Part shown: in pieces, positions 43,403 through 55,416 of the stretch
Layout of the letters: every line of letters starts with the position of its first letter
Numbering within the stretch: position 1 is the first letter of the stretch
Position numbers and translations under genes: made by a program
Assembly (NCBI GenBank): GCA_963920525.1
Contig: OY986435.1
Span: 224,180,399-224,244,398 of the forward strand
DNA: 64,000 bases
Source: Dichetophora obliterata
Taxonomy: Eukaryota > Arthropoda > Insecta > Diptera > Sciomyzidae
Reading direction: 5' to 3'
The notes under the pieces: model-generated
What the model was told of the DNA's origin: nothing
The model's database searches: none
The model's input: only the letters and a program-made list of their open reading frames with translations

Positions 43403-43746
43403 CAGTGTTGCCAGGTGCCTTTCACCATTTACCCCTAGATTGGATTTCAAATCCCCCTAAAATTCCCCTAAAATTTTTTTTCGAAAAACATACAAAAATT
43501 TTATAGGGGGAAACTGAAAGTAGTGCAGCTGCAATGCAAGCCTATGTATTTAAAGTGCTGAGCTGTTGGACGTCTTTAACAAGGGCAAAAAGTTGCTTCA
43601 TAATTCGCAATTGTCCAATGTGAAATTGATCTAAAAATGAAGTCTTACTTTTGAAAGGAGGATTCGTCTCCCACTTTTTGATATATTTTTGGGCACATCT
43701 TTTTTGTCTATAGTTTTTTCCATACTTGCTTTGTTTTTAGTTTTAA

Positions 43747-44386
43747 CACACGGTTATAAATTTTGGACTTCTTTTTAATCCAAACTTTGGTTTAAAGGAA
43801 TTTTTAATCCAAAACGTACTACTTATTCATCCCAAACATTAGTTTAATTTAGCTGGGTCTCAAGCCCACGTTCCTGAAAAGAACTTACTTACATTTGTAA
43901 TGATGCAAAATAATCGAAACTATGTTAACAACTGAGTGGGACGAGTGGATAAGGTGTTGGATCAGCACATCAGAAGACGTGTGTTCAAATCACGAACTTT
44001 TCAGAAAATTTTTTTATTTTACTTTAATTTAGCTGGGTCTGATCTCCAACCATCGTTTCTGCTCGCTTGCTTACTTATTGCAAGCTTACTTGCATTCGTA
44101 ATAATGCAAAATAAGCTCAACTTTCGTAACAAATGAGATGGACGAGTGGATAAGGTGTTGGTAAAGCACAACAGAGGACGTGTGTTCAAATCATGAACTG
44201 GTCAGAAAAGTATTTTAAGTTGATATTTATATTGCTTTTTCAACTTTTTTTGGATATAAAACAATTTTTTATTGGATCGAAAAATTTTAAACTTTTCCTT
44301 AGATTAAAATGTAATCTTTGTTTGGTGTTGTCCTTTATGTAATCCAAAAACGTTTAAAATTCAGTTCAAGATTTTTAACCGTGCAC
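43747..44386. mobile_element. nested inverted-repeat element, termini CACACGGTTATAAATTTTG
   Basis: The left end CACACGGTTATAAATTTTGG and the right end, reverse-complemented, GTGCACGGTTAAAAATCTTG match over about 20 bp with several changes. Words AATCCAAA recur near both ends. The two SINE-like units lie inside. A lone copy of the same terminus stands at 55145-55169. Confidence 0.5.
43847..44215 (+). repeat. two tandem tRNA-derived SINE units
   Basis: Unit 1 is about 43847-44010 and unit 2 about 44025-44215. Both start TTTAATTTAGCTGGGTCT. Both contain GACGAGTGGATAAGGTGTTGG (43939 and 44132), matching a class II (Leu/Ser-like) tRNA D-arm/A-box, and about 30 bases later GTGTTCAAATCA (43980 and 44176), matching a B-box/T-loop. 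No acceptor stem pairs around them, so these are SINE heads, not tRNA genes. Confidence 0.7.
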
Positions 44387-44739
44387 GGAATCAATCAATT
44401 GCAAGTAAAGCGCGAAGCAAATTTGAAGTGAAGTGGGAAATGATTAGTAATTTATTTGAAGTGCTGCCAATTCAGCTGTTTTAATAAAGTGTTGCTGAAA
44501 TACCCAAGAAGACAAATATCTTATTTTCTTAAATTTTTAGCAGAATTTTAAGGAAAAGTAAGAAAACTTTATTTTCAAATGTCAACTTTTGAAATACCCC
44601 TAAAAACCCCTAAAAACATTTCATCTCCCTAGAAAACCCCTAAAGATTTATTACCCCTAAAATTCCTCAACTCAGTTAAAAAACCCCTAAATCTAGGGGG
44701 AAATCTCCTAACCTGGCAACACTGATGCAAAGTGCTGTA

Positions 44740-45011
44740 TATTTTGCGCCGCCAATTCGGTTCATCCCCTCTAACGCTGCGCAACCGCTGGGATCTTGTA
44801 GTTCTCTTTGCGTTGTTGTTGTAGATTTGCTAAGTAGTTATTGTTGCACAGTAAGCTTTAATTTTTGTGGATGTTTATTTGTAGCTACAATCAGCATATG
44901 ACATCGAACTAATTTAGAAAACAGTTAATACATATGAAATAAAGAGTATATACAATATAATATTGGTAAATCTATTTGTTTTTAGTAAAAGTGTTACCGT
45001 ATCGGAAATAC

Positions 45012-45044
<33 letters not shown>

Positions 45045-45645
45045 TACATATTTACATATATATAGTTCATATATATGAACAATTTAGCTCATTGAGGAAA
45101 TTTAAAGAATATTTATGTGTATTTATATAGTAACAATTACGTATTAAACCTGCAAAATAATTAATATTTTCAGTAGTAGTTGAATAACTAAAGTCTGCTT
45201 ACCCTAAGCATTCTATTTTTTAAAACTGTTTAGCTTTAATTTCTTATATGAATTATATATAATTTATAAGCTATAGATATTTCTTAATTTTAGAATATTC
45301 TATTTTTAATACACAACGCAATATAGATATGGTGAACATGTATATTGTATTAGTGTTATGATATAAATACATATAAATAAGCTTTATTTTTTTATATTTA
45401 TTCAATAATGATATAATTTAAATAAATTACTTTAATTATATGTATTTTTGATATGGTAACACTTTTGCTTAAAAGAAATAGTTTCAGTAATATATAAAAA
45501 AATTTAATTAATTGTTATAAGCTCTTAACAAAAATAATTCTAATTTCTTATGCCGACTGTAGCTACACGATCAGAATTAACAACGTCTACAAAAAATTTC
45601 CGGCTAACTACGCCAACAACAATTACCAAGGAAATCTACAAACAG
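44740..45645. other. no gene recognised; (TA)n tract
   Basis: A TA/CATATA simple repeat lies at 45008-45065. Around it is AT-rich sequence without coding signal. A GC-richer stretch at 44755-44830 has no frame that I can name. Confidence 0.5.
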
Positions 45646-45885
45646 GGACGCACAGAGAAGAACAAGATCAGAGCGGTACTTTTAAAACTTTTTGATTTCA
45701 TCCTACATGTAGGACGGGCTGCAGCATGAGCTTTCGCACATCCTACATGTCCGTCTGACCTGTCAAATCCATCCTACCCCCTATTAGCATGAAAATTCTT
45801 ATATAGCAGTAAGGCGGTCCGTGGCAGGACGACGTCTTCCATTTATATTTTATGTATAGGTTTTCGCTTCGGTGGGCAGTCCTCT
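45646..45885. repeat. GC-richer insertion with CCTACATGTAGG palindrome
   Basis: The segment abuts the point where LINE similarity stops. It contains TCATCCTACATGTAGGACG at 45697 and a related CATCCTACATGTCCGTC at 45740, and GGCGGTCCGTGGCAGGACG at 45812. It probably belongs to another element that replaced the LINE 3' end. The family is unknown. Confidence 0.35.
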
Positions 45886-46800
45886 CACTGCTATACTGTT
45901 TTTACATAGTATGTTGTGGTTCACGGTATCAAAAGCTTTTGAAAAGTCTAGTAGGCAGAGCAGAGTCACATGGCCCTTATCAAATAGTATTCTAACATCA
46001 TCCATTATTTTAACCATAGCAGCAGAACAGCTATGACCAGGACCAAAACTAGACTGATGATCTGACATAAGACCGAATGTGGATATGTGGTTGGAGATCT
46101 GCTGCGCTATTATAGATTCACGAACCTTAGATATTATATATGACAATAAACTAATGAGTTTATAATAACCCGGCCCACGAGCAATGGGTTTTTTAGCAAT
46201 TGGAATAATAGTTGCTACCTTCCAGATTGCAGGGTAGCACGAGGTTGTGAAGCTGTGGTTAATTATGTGAACAAGAGGGATGAGCACATAGGGTAATATA
46301 AGTTTAAGAAACCTAGTTGAGATTTCATTTTCACCGGAAGCATTTGATTTGATTTTAGCTATAGCGCGCGACATCCAGTTCACTACCCGCGACAAAATTG
46401 AAATGTGACGGATAGTCTAAAGCAGCTCTGCTGAAATATACTGAGTTTAGAGATTTATCAGATTTCGAGCTTGAAACAAAGAAATCTTTCAGAATATTTT
46501 AATCAATTTTATTAGATTTTCAAAAACTTTTTATTGGAAATACCGATACTTTTTAAATTTTTCCATAACTGTTTCGAAGGTAGTAAGGGACTAAGCTTGG
46601 ACGGATAAAATGCTTTTTTGACAACCCAACGGCTAAGGTAGCTTAATTTCTTTCTATTTTATGCGCTTCCCAGTTCAATAGAGTTGGATTTTGCTTCCAT
46701 CTGCAGTAAGTTTTGTTTCGCTTTTTCAAAGTAATTTTCACAGAGGTCGAGAACCAAGGGCAAGATGTGTTTTTGACACGACGAGTGCATAGGGGAACAT
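45886..46800 (-). pseudogene. truncated LINE ORF2 (Jockey/CR1-like)
   Basis: On the minus strand the frame from about 46790 reads RRVKNTSCPWFSTSVK and then LKKRNKTYCRWKQNP, the linker between endonuclease and reverse transcriptase in Jockey/CR1-group LINEs. After stops around 46400-46690 the frame 46395-45886 gives IKSNASGENEISTRFLK, WKVATIIPIAKK, then HQSSFGPGHSCSAAMVK and LLDFSKAFDTVNHNIL with the first catalytic Asp of the reverse transcriptase. Similarity ends there, at about 45903; the YADD box and thumb are missing and unrelated sequence follows. The Asp/Gly-rich fingers motif (normally GxDxIxxxxLK) reads GENEIST here, another sign of decay. It is a fragment of a family related to, but clearly distinct from, the LINE at 14339-17395. 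Confidence 0.75.
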
Positions 46801-46809
46801 GGTTATTAA

Positions 46810-48495
46810 AAATATCAAATATTCCTGAAGAGCTTTGATATTTAAAAATATGTTTTCGACACTAACAAGTTAACGTTTTTCAACCCGTTTTTGTTCCTAA
46901 AACAAACATTATTTTGTTTGCAACTAAGTTACACACTAGCAAAATTTTACGAAAATTGTTTATGAAATGCGATTGTTTTTTTATAATACACAAAACTTGT
47001 TTCTATTAAACAACACATATCTTAGTTCTGAATATTCCTAAAAAACATATGCAAAATTTGCACAAAATTATCTGAAGTGGTAAAATTATTTGTTCAAAGT
47101 ACAAAAGGAAACCCATTTCATGAACTTAGTTACATTAGTTCCATAAGCTAGCTCTTGAAAAGTTTCTTAGTGACAAAATTATTTAAGGAAAATGACAGCT
47201 AAAAACGATTGAGATATATCATTAACCGCTTATTTAGATAAACCGTGAAAAGGTATTTTTATTCAATTTTCTATATTTACAAACAAAATGATGAAGAAAA
47301 ACATCAACAATCAATTTTTTTTGTTACAACGTACAAAACAAAACAAAACAAAACAAAACAAAAAGATTTCGTGAGTATCTGAAGCTTATTTTAATCTGCA
47401 CGGCATGCAGATAGTTGGGTTCAAATATCTTGAATGACATGGAAAGTTCAAAGTTTGTGCAAATAAACGAAAAACAACAACATTTTTGTGCATGAGCAAA
47501 GTTAAATATTTGTTTTCATATCATATAAAAAAAAAATAAATTAATTTTCTGAAAAAGTCGACCCAGACAGACATTGAAGCGTGACTCCGAGCCAAAAATA
47601 AGAATTAAACTGGTTGAGCAGCCATTTAAATACATACATTTTTTACTTGCTGTAAAATAAGCAAAAAAAGTTCATATCTAAAAGAACTTTCTACAGAAAT
47701 AAATTCAATTCGAAGCAAATTCTTTAAGTGTCTGCATAACATTTTTTGATTTCTTTAAAATCTGCATTAATTTATCAGAAAAGGCAAAAATAGTATTGAT
47801 ATCAATTACATTGTTTTACAACTTTCAATTTTTTTAAATTACAAATTCCTTTAACAATATACAAATTCCGACGAGAGACTCTAAAAGAGGATACACAAAA
47901 AAAAAAATTATGCCTTTAACATCTGAGTAACTTTTAATAGAGATTTTCTATTGACTTTAAATTTAACAATATAATTACATTAAGAGTAAAAAACCATGAC
48001 CATAGCAAATTTAGGTCAAACTTTTCATGAAGCATTACGAATGGAAATAAAACAATTTTATTTGGAAAAAAAAGTTTGGTTTGATTTTTGGCGGAGTTAC
48101 AGGGTGCACAAAAATGACAAAATCGTCGAAAGTAGATTTTTACGAAAATTAATATCTCAAAAACTTATTAACCGAATGTTAAGTTTGAACTACCGTTAAA
48201 AAGGTAATTAAAAGCATTTTAATCCTAAAATAGTTTTGGAAAATTTTGGTTTCTAATTGATTTCGAAGAATGGATTCGAAGAATACCATTTAAAAATTCA
48301 AAATAATTTTATTCTTTATGGATTCAAAATAAATTTTAGTGAACAATTTTCCTAAAAATAGTATCTTTTACCAATCAAAAGCTATAAATAAATACATACT
48401 TTCTAACTATTTCTCTATATCGACATTTTTTTTGTTTATACCCGACTACGGCGAAGCAAAATGGAGCGGTATATGTGTTTGACAGGTACGTATGT
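46810..48495. other. no gene recognised; (AAAAC)n tract
   Basis: A tandem AAAAC run lies at 47332-47364. ORF 47996-48199 has no motif. The rest is AT-rich with no inverted or tandem structure that I could support. Confidence 0.4.
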
Positions 48496-48499
48496 ATGT

Positions 48500-51060
48500 A
48501 TTAAGGTAAATCAAGGTAAAAAACTTTTTCGACACTCATATTCTGATTCCGGATTTAAGTAGATCTTAAATTTAAAAGGATATAGAAATAACCGTCTGCC
48601 AGCAGTTTCAATTTGAAAACAATCACTTTTTCGTCTAAAATCAACGGTTTTTTCGCTGTAAGTTTTTATCAAGCTGAAATAACTACCACAAAGTAGGGTG
48701 CAAATTAAAGGTATCTGGGGCCTCAAATTTGTTTATAGAAAGAATATTAGATTCGAGAATTCTTTTAGTGCAACTGTGTTTAGATTTCAGTCAAAATTTT
48801 GGCTATTTTTCACAAAAATCGCTAAAAATCCGCTGGCTTTCAGTAAAATTTCGCAAAATACCGAAAGGCTCGTGTACAGTGGCGTAAAAAGCGGGCCCGC
48901 AGACCCCACGCTGCGGGCGTTCGCAACTAATACAGGGGCGCCCTCAAGTCCCTTGATGAAAATGATAAATGAAGTGGAGAACGATGCACAGTGTAAAATA
49001 ATCTGCCAAAAATCTAATATATCGATGTTTGAATTTAGCCAAAATTTTTATAGCCTTCAATAGAACGTATCCGGGGTGAACAAATCAAAATGAATTTTTT
49101 AATAATAGCAACCGCTTCGATATAACAAGCCGTCAAATTGCATTTTTTAATAATAAAGTTTTTTTTGTTATTCACATTTTATTTGATTTTTTTTATGTAT
49201 CAAAATAAAGTTTAAGATTTCTTCTGTCTGACAACATTACGATTTTTGTTTACATTTTGAAGATATGTTTTTAGGGTAATCATAAAAGTAAACACTAACA
49301 ACGGGATACACATTTTTAAATATTCAATTTTTAAAAGTGTTTAAAAAATAATTTTGAGAAAGATTGACTATAAGTTTTTCACGAAAACAACATTAGAACT
49401 TCGTATGGCAGCTGATAACTTTTCAAAATTTCGACTTATTTACAAACACAAAACAACTCAGTTTTTAAAGTTTCCTTGCTGTAATCAAAAAAGCTTACAA
49501 ATATAAACAAAAACGTAGTTAAGTTGTGTTGGTAGAATTTTCCAAGGGTGAGATACTAAAATATAATTAATGGGCGTGGCATTTTCCTATAATAATTTCC
49601 ATTTATTTATTATCACAAAAGAAATTGATTGGCAAATTTCGTTATTTTGAGATAAGATTAAATGAAGTTTCAGGCAAAAATGTGTTTCGTTTATAAGGGT
49701 GGTGGGTGTGGCAAAGACCGGATTTGTATAACTTTTTCAACATTTTTTAATTCTGTTAAGAAAGATATTCGTGCCAATTCGTGCTCTACGATAACTCCTT
49801 CTATTTTTGGCCAAGAATAGGGACGTTCCACTGTGCGACGTTTATCTATTAGTTGGTCATATTTTGTGACGTTAGCAAATTCTTTAGTTAACAGGTAACG
49901 TCATATACAAAATATTTAAGTTTAACATCTTAAATTTATCCTTTCACCAATAAGAAAATTATTGATCTCATTTATTCAAACTTTAAGTTTGTTTAATTTT
50001 TTTTAAATAATTAATATATGTTTTCTTTTTTTCCACTTTGTGAAAAAATCTTATGTATATAAGAAGTACTTTTTAGATTATTACTTTTTTTTCCAAATTC
50101 TGTTAAAGTAAAATATAAATTTATTTATAACAAAAGATATTATGATGACTATTGAATTAAAAAACTATTTCCTTGCTCTTTTTTGTCAAGAGTTCTCTTG
50201 TTTTCTCCTTCGCTTCTAGTAACCTACTTATAACACAGTTCTACTCTAAAAGTAAGCAGCAGGGGCCTTTTAGAAACCTGCTGGCGGGCGCACAAAATTT
50301 AGTTACGCTACTGCTCGTGTACCTTGTATGCGATTCATGAGAAACTGTAATAGAAGAGCAACGTCTCGGGCACATTCTGTGTACATTGGATTCAAGCGAA
50401 CTTTACAATGTGATTTAATTATGAAAATATTTTTTAAATTCGAATTAATGACTTTTCAATGAAAATTTATTAAAAAATTAAATTCTACTTTAATAAGTCT
50501 TTTTTTTTTTAAATACTAAATTTTCTTAAATGTTTTGAACGAAATCTGAACATTGTTGCACTAAAAAAATTCTCCAATCTGATAATCTTCCAATTTACAA
50601 CTTTGGGGCCCCAGATTCCTTAAATTTGCACCCAACTTTGTGGTAGCTTGATAAAAACTTTCTTCCCCGTAACAGTTGATTTTTGACGAAAAAGTGATTG
50701 TTTTAACCGTAGTACTACGTTGAGAAAAACCTTTAAATTCCACGTTGAGGTGTATATGAGGAATTGAAGTTTTTAAATATTTTAAAAAAATTTATAATTG
50801 AGATACTACAAGGAACATGATTTCGGTCTACACTTAGCATAAAATAAAAATCATGTAAGCTTGCTTTTATCCCAAAACAAAACGGTTTTGGAAATATATA
50901 AACATTAAAAAATAAGTAGTTTTCTACACCAACGTAGAACTATGGTTAAATCAAAACCACCGGCAGACGGTCAAACCAATTTAGATATCCTTTTGGGTTA
51001 AAGATCTACTTGAATCCAGCATTCAGAATATGAGCGTAGAAAATTTTTTTTTATCGCTTG
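48500..51060. mobile_element. long inverted-repeat element hosting a hAT insertion
   Basis: The left arm (48500-48790) and the right arm (about 50540-51060) are inverted. With the right arm reverse-complemented, shared landmarks are CTCATATTCTGA, AAGTAGATCTT, AAGGATAT, CGTCTGCC, AATCACTTTTTCGTC, AAGTTTTTATCAAGCT, CCACAAAGT.GGGTGCAAATT and GGGGCC. The right arm carries extra sequence near 50760-50940. The 1437-bp hAT element at 48877-50313 lies between the arms. No transposase frame is seen. Confidence 0.7.
48877..50313. mobile_element. hAT-type element, termini CAGTGGCGTAA, perfect 8-bp duplication
   Basis: CTCGTGTA is duplicated exactly at 48869-48876 and 50314-50321. The element starts CAGTGGCGTAAAAAGCGGGC and ends GTTACGCTACTG (terminal 11 bp inverted with one change). 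Near the ends, GCGGGCCCGC and CTGGCGGGCGC form GC-rich sub-terminal patches. The interior is AT-rich, with no transposase frame recognisable. Confidence 0.9.
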
Positions 51061-51665
51061 AACAAAACGATCAATCATAGTATGTATGTTCATCTGTACG
51101 GCTCTCACTTCTAAACTACTTAATATAATTTGACAAATGAGGTATCGTTGCACGCGTTTCGATCGTCTCCTGGTTATATGCTATTTGACGTCACATTAAA
51201 TTGAATATGGCACCCTCTATATGATATAAAGTCATGAACTAAAAAAATTTGTAAGTGACACAATAAACGTCTTAGTTAATTATTGTATAATTTCATCATC
51301 AAGCAATTGATTAGTAGTTATTACTTTTGATTATATAAAAATTATGTTCCCAAGATAATTTAAATAAAAAATTTGTTAAAAAAAGCTAAAGCCCGAATAC
51401 TAAAAAGCACGCTCTAAAAATTATGAAACAAGAAAATATTCTCATCTGATATTGTTATGTGCTAACTATTCAATAGTTTTTGTCTACTAAATAAACAACT
51501 AATACATAATATATTTTATTGTATCTAATACTAACTTAAAGTGATGTTAAGAAGATATCCGTGGTCGTATGCTACTTACCTTAACAAAACAACACATTCT
51601 TCTGGAAGCTATCATAAGCTTTAGGGTGCATACGCTATTCATCTAGAGGGCGACATATGACCATA

Positions 51666-52922
51666 TAAAGGGTGTTTTTTGTAGAGTGATACAACTTTGA
51701 ATTGACATCACTGCTTTATTTGGCCACCCATTTAACAGCTGTTAATTGTTTTTTGTTAAGTTTTTTTTGACATTTTATTGTAGATCGACTTATACCAGAA
51801 CAACGCGTGCAACTTGTGGAAATTTTTAATCAAAAGAATGGTTTTGTTCGTCAAACTTATCGTACACTTTGTCCATTTTATGGCGTACATAATCGTCCTT
51901 CAGAGCTGCTAATTCGAAGAACAATAGATCGTTTTCGGACCACATTTACTGTTACTGATAATGTGCATCCCGTGAGACGCCTAACAATGCGCACTGAAGA
52001 ATCTGTAGCCGCTGTACAGGAAAGCATTGAAGATGATCCTAATCAATCAATTCGTCGCCGTTCTCAGCAACTGGGGTTGTGCCCTTCCACTTTATGGAAG
52101 TTTTTATGAAAAGATTTTGGCTAAAAACCTTTCAAGATTTAACTTGGGTAGGAATTAAAGCCAAACGACCATCGTATGCGCCGCCAATTCGGCGAATGGG
52201 CTGATTTTTCGATGAAGCCCATTTTTGGTTGAATGGGTACGTAAACAAACAGAATTGTCGTATTTGGAGTGGGGAGAATACACAAGCTTTTGTCGAAACA
52301 CCACCACATCCATAGAAAATTACTGTTTGGTGCGCTTTATGGGCTGGAGGAATCATTGGCCCATATGTCTTCAAAAACGATGATGGTCAGAATGTTACTG
52401 TCAGTGGTGAACGGTATAGGAACATGATTCGAAGTTTTTTCGTACCTCAATTAGCTGGCATTAATCTTGCTGATATGTAGTTCCAACAGGACGGAGCCAC
52501 ATGCCACACAGCGGGCGCTACAGTTGATTTACTCAAGGAAACTTTTGACGAAAAAATAATTTCACGAAATGGCCCAATTAATTGGCCCCCAAGATCGTGT
52601 GATTTAACCCCACTGGATTATTTTATTTGGGTTATGTAAAGTCACTTGTCTACGTCGCTAAGCCACAAACAATTGAACATCTGGAAATCAACATTCGAAG
52701 AGTTATCTGCGAGATACGGCCGCAAATGCTGCGAAAAGTTTTTGAAAATTGGTGTTAAGGATTGCGCCTTGTACGCGCCAGCCGTGGCGGCCACATGGCC
52801 GAAATCATATTTAAACATTAATGTCATAAAATCCAATAAAGCCCGTTTCATTGATATTAAAAATATATTACTATCTTTTATTATGATTTAAACTCGTATT
52901 ACTCTATAAAAAACACCCTTTA
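51666..52922 (+). mobile_element. mariner element, complete ends, dead gene
   Basis: TA at 51664-51665 and 52923-52924 flanks a 1257-bp element. Termini are inverted repeats of about 28 bp: TAAAGGGTGTTTTTTGTAGA on the left and TAAAGGGTGTTTTTTATAGA in the reverse-complemented right end, then GT.ATAC. Size and structure are those of a full-length mariner. Confidence 0.9.
51784..52870 (+). pseudogene. mariner transposase, several stops and frameshifts
   Basis: The gene starts in the region of 51784 with LIPEQRVQLVEIF and runs open to 52109 through the paired helix-turn-helix domain (PVRRLTMRTEESVAAVQESI, then RRRSQQLGLCPSTLWKFL). Stops then interrupt the linker. FSDEAHFWLNGYVNKQNCRIW (about 52207) holds the first catalytic Asp in SDEAHF. 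TVWCALWAGGIIGPYVF follows (about 52323). LADM, stop, FQQDGATCHTA (about 52470-52510) keeps the second Asp. NWPPRSCDLTPLDYFIW (about 52580-52632) keeps the acidic third position. After that a one-base slip moves the rest into another frame (KPQTIEHLEIN, RRVICEI). Catalytic motifs are thus all present but separated by at least three stops and two frameshifts. The subgroup is the same as at 4384 and 19284. Confidence 0.85.
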
Positions 52923-53231
52923 TATTAGGTGTCACACTACCTCGTATATTTTCTGAACATAGCTATAAATATGTATTAAATACGACACAATAGCTGCATT
53001 CCTGCATTTTTCAATTCCCGCTGCAGTTTCAAGCATTTTTTATCAAAACGAACATAGTTGGCAAATCTAAATAACTATTTATTTTCGTATTTTGACGTTT
53101 CACTGCTCAATGGGCATTTTGGTGTTGCTGTTTTCTTTTGTTATTGTTCTTAAAACAGCTGTTTCAAGACAGTGGTGACAAATTGTTATAAAGTTGAACT
53201 AACGTTGTTCCACTGAAATTTAATCTGGGGA

Positions 53232-53333
53232 CGAATTACAGCATCCGTGATCGAGTAAAATTGTATTAGATTGATAGGCACATGTCTCGTCGTGCCTTTC
53301 GTAATTTTGCTCGATCACGGATGCTGTAATTCG
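53232..53333. repeat. 102-bp hairpin, 30-bp arms
   Basis: CGAATTACAGCATCCGTGAT plus CGAGTAAAAT (53232-53261) pairs with ATTTTGCTCG plus ATCACGGATGCTGTAATTCG (53304-53333) with a single G-T-type mismatch. The 42-bp loop itself contains GGCAC...GTGCC. The arms show almost no decay compared with surrounding repeats. Confidence 0.85.
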
Positions 53334-53520
53334 GCCTCTGATCTAGTGCCACGGGAATGAAGCTAATATAAATATTATGTGTAAGTGGTTTATTTAATGG
53401 ACAAAAAACATTGAATAGCTTGAACATATCAACTTCAGATGAGAATATTTTCTTGTTTCATACTTTTTAGAGCGTTCGTTTTAGTAGTCGGGCTTTAGTT
53501 TTATGAATTAATTTTTTATA

Positions 53521-54319
53521 TTTACGCTATAAACGAAAGCTGTTATACACTTCTTAGTATTAGTTATAAATGGAAGGGAAGAATTCGTATAGCATTCAAA
53601 AGGTGCTGTTGTACAAATGAGCAGAAAAAATATTTGGAATGGTGACATATGATCCGATATATGAGCGTTAAAAAATGAGATTTTGCTCTCCGAAAAATGC
53701 TAAGCCATAAGAGAAAGGGGAGGGGGTCCCAAAATGCTAACGGAAATGGAGTGAATATGTTATATATGAACCAGCTTATATATTTTACTCCTCCAGATTT
53801 TAATTCGGTGTAGATATAAACTCTGTTGAACAAATTATTCCCAAGTGGATCCTTCACTGAAGCTACGGAATGAGAAAATTTGTGTTAATTGCCTTGCGAT
53901 AATAGGAAAGGGTTTTTGTTTACGTTTAATTACATAAACTTCTACGTTACAAAAGTATGAAACGAGTGCATATTTAGAGCTTTGTTTACTATTGTTTTGT
54001 TTTTTTTAAATCTACGTTACACGATTAAATATCTTGGACTAAATTTAAGTATAGCTTAAATATTACTGCTTACTTGTAAATCTTGCTGTTATAAATTAAA
54101 ACTTTGGCAAATACTTACTCCTAATTAACATTCTACTGTATTAAAATTGAATACAAAACTACAATAACCGCTCTCTTTTTAGATGTTTGGCTTATATTTA
54201 AGCACAATTCTGTTTTGGTTTTAATTTGAAATGCAATTAAGACTAAATAAGAGTAGATTTGGATACTAAATTTGGATTTTGATCCGTAAAAAGTTAGCCT
54301 GGCTCAAGACTCAATATTA
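53521..54319. other. no gene recognised
   Basis: AT-rich, apart from a GGGGAGGGGG patch near 53718. ORF 53857-53564 on the minus strand lacks any motif. Confidence 0.4.
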
Positions 54320-55135
54320 AGCCATTTGGTTCATTTGTTCATTTATCGCTTGTGTTTTATGTAATATGCTTACAATTTTTGCTATAATTCTGTTTAAAGC
54401 ACTGATCATATATTATAATTAATATGTAATTACCATAATATTTATGATCAACTAAATTGCATGTATTATGAACGAATATATCTTAAAAGTGTTAACAATT
54501 TATAAGCGTTGATCACAAACTGGTATCAAGTGCTTATAACGAAAAACACAAAGAAAACAACGCAGAAGCTTTTTTAGAAAATTAAGTAGAACAGAAAATA
54601 AATAATTGTGGAAAATTTTGAATACAGCCTGGTTTAAGTATAAATAAAGTTAATAATAAAGATATTTCTGTGTTCATAAGCGATAATAGCTTAAGTCTGA
54701 TTTCAAGGTTTCGAGAGAACTTGCTTTAAAGTTTTCAATCGCCATATAAGTTATGTGACAAGGTCTTTTGTTTTTGTGTCATAAATTTAGCTAGGGTCAT
54801 GCTAGAAGCTCCAGATTTTGTGTGTTTATAAAACTAAATGCGTGGAACACATCTACATCAATAACTCAGTTATGTCTTAAGTCGACTTAAGCAATTTTTG
54901 CTTATGAACCCATAATTACAAAGTGAATAAAAGTAAATATATTAAGTGAAATAAAGTAAATAACTATTATAATAACAAAAAATAAATATGGATGTTTAAA
55001 ATTGTTAATGTTGTCAATCTAACTAAAGAGCGCACAAGCTATGAGCGTAAGGAGTAATATCTGCAATATCTATCATAAAACAAGCTATGCGCATAGAGAG
55101 TAATCACCGAATTATCTCTGTGTAGTACAGAAAAG
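54320..55135 (-). repeat. interspersed element, copy 2
   Basis: This is the inverted counterpart of 19063-20600: both the end landmarks (CAATTTATAAGCGTTGATC, GGTATCAAGTGCTTATAACG) and the start landmark (CAAGCTATGAGCGTAAG) are present. It also contains 54755-54912, the inverted counterpart of 33889-34045. It lacks the mariner relic found in copy 1. Confidence 0.6.
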
Positions 55136-55144
55136 TTTAAATTT

Positions 55145-55169
55145 AAGTTCAAGATTTATAACCGTGTAC
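55145..55169. repeat. solo terminus of the CACGGTTATAAATCTTG element family
   Basis: AGTTCAAGATTTATAACCGT then GTAC equals the right end of the nested element at 43747-44386 (AGTTCAAGATTTTTAACCGT then GCAC). I found no partner terminus nearby. Confidence 0.5.
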
Positions 55170-55416
55170 AGTAGACCAAATCAAATGCTACTTTGTATAG
55201 AATCCTCCGTGCCACCCCCCCCCCCGCCACTGAATTACTATATGGTTGCCAATGAAGTATAAGAACTCGTGAAAGTCCAAGAATTGTCAAAAATGGCCCA
55301 GTTCTGTTTGAAAATACGGTTTTCGTTGAGTAATTTTAGATGAAATGTGTTTAAATTTTTCTTATGCATTTCAAATTTGCAAAAAAAAACAAAAGTACCT
55401 TACTTACTTACTTAGT

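Larger units (their letters stand above)
43403..44724. mobile_element. hAT-type element, termini CAGTGTTGCCAGGT, with nested element and SINEs
   Basis: ATGCAAAG is duplicated exactly at 43395-43402 and 44725-44732. The 1322-bp element begins CAGTGTTGCCAGGTGCC and ends, reverse-complemented, CAGTGTTGCCAGGTTAGG. Both sub-terminal regions are full of ACCCCTAAA/CCCCTA words (43428-43475 and 44590-44705). The interior carries a second inverted-repeat element (43747-44386) and two tRNA-derived units. There is no transposase. Confidence 0.9.
51360..53520. mobile_element. inverted-repeat pair flanking a mariner and a hairpin
   Basis: The left arm (51360-51520) and the right arm (53370-53520) match as inverted repeats over about 140 bp. 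Landmarks include AAAGCCCGA.TACTAAAA, CGCTCTAAAAA, ATGAAACAAGAAAATATTCT and CATCTGA. I infer an older foldback element, later hit by the mariner at 51666-52922. Confidence 0.65.

Noticed and set aside
43936..44200. Two tRNA genes
   Set aside because: A and B boxes are present, but acceptor and anticodon stems do not pair and the units belong to a longer duplicated sequence. SINE heads fit better.
47996..48199. 67-codon ORF with aromatic residues
   Set aside because: No family resemblance and no flanking structure. Expected by chance in this much sequence.
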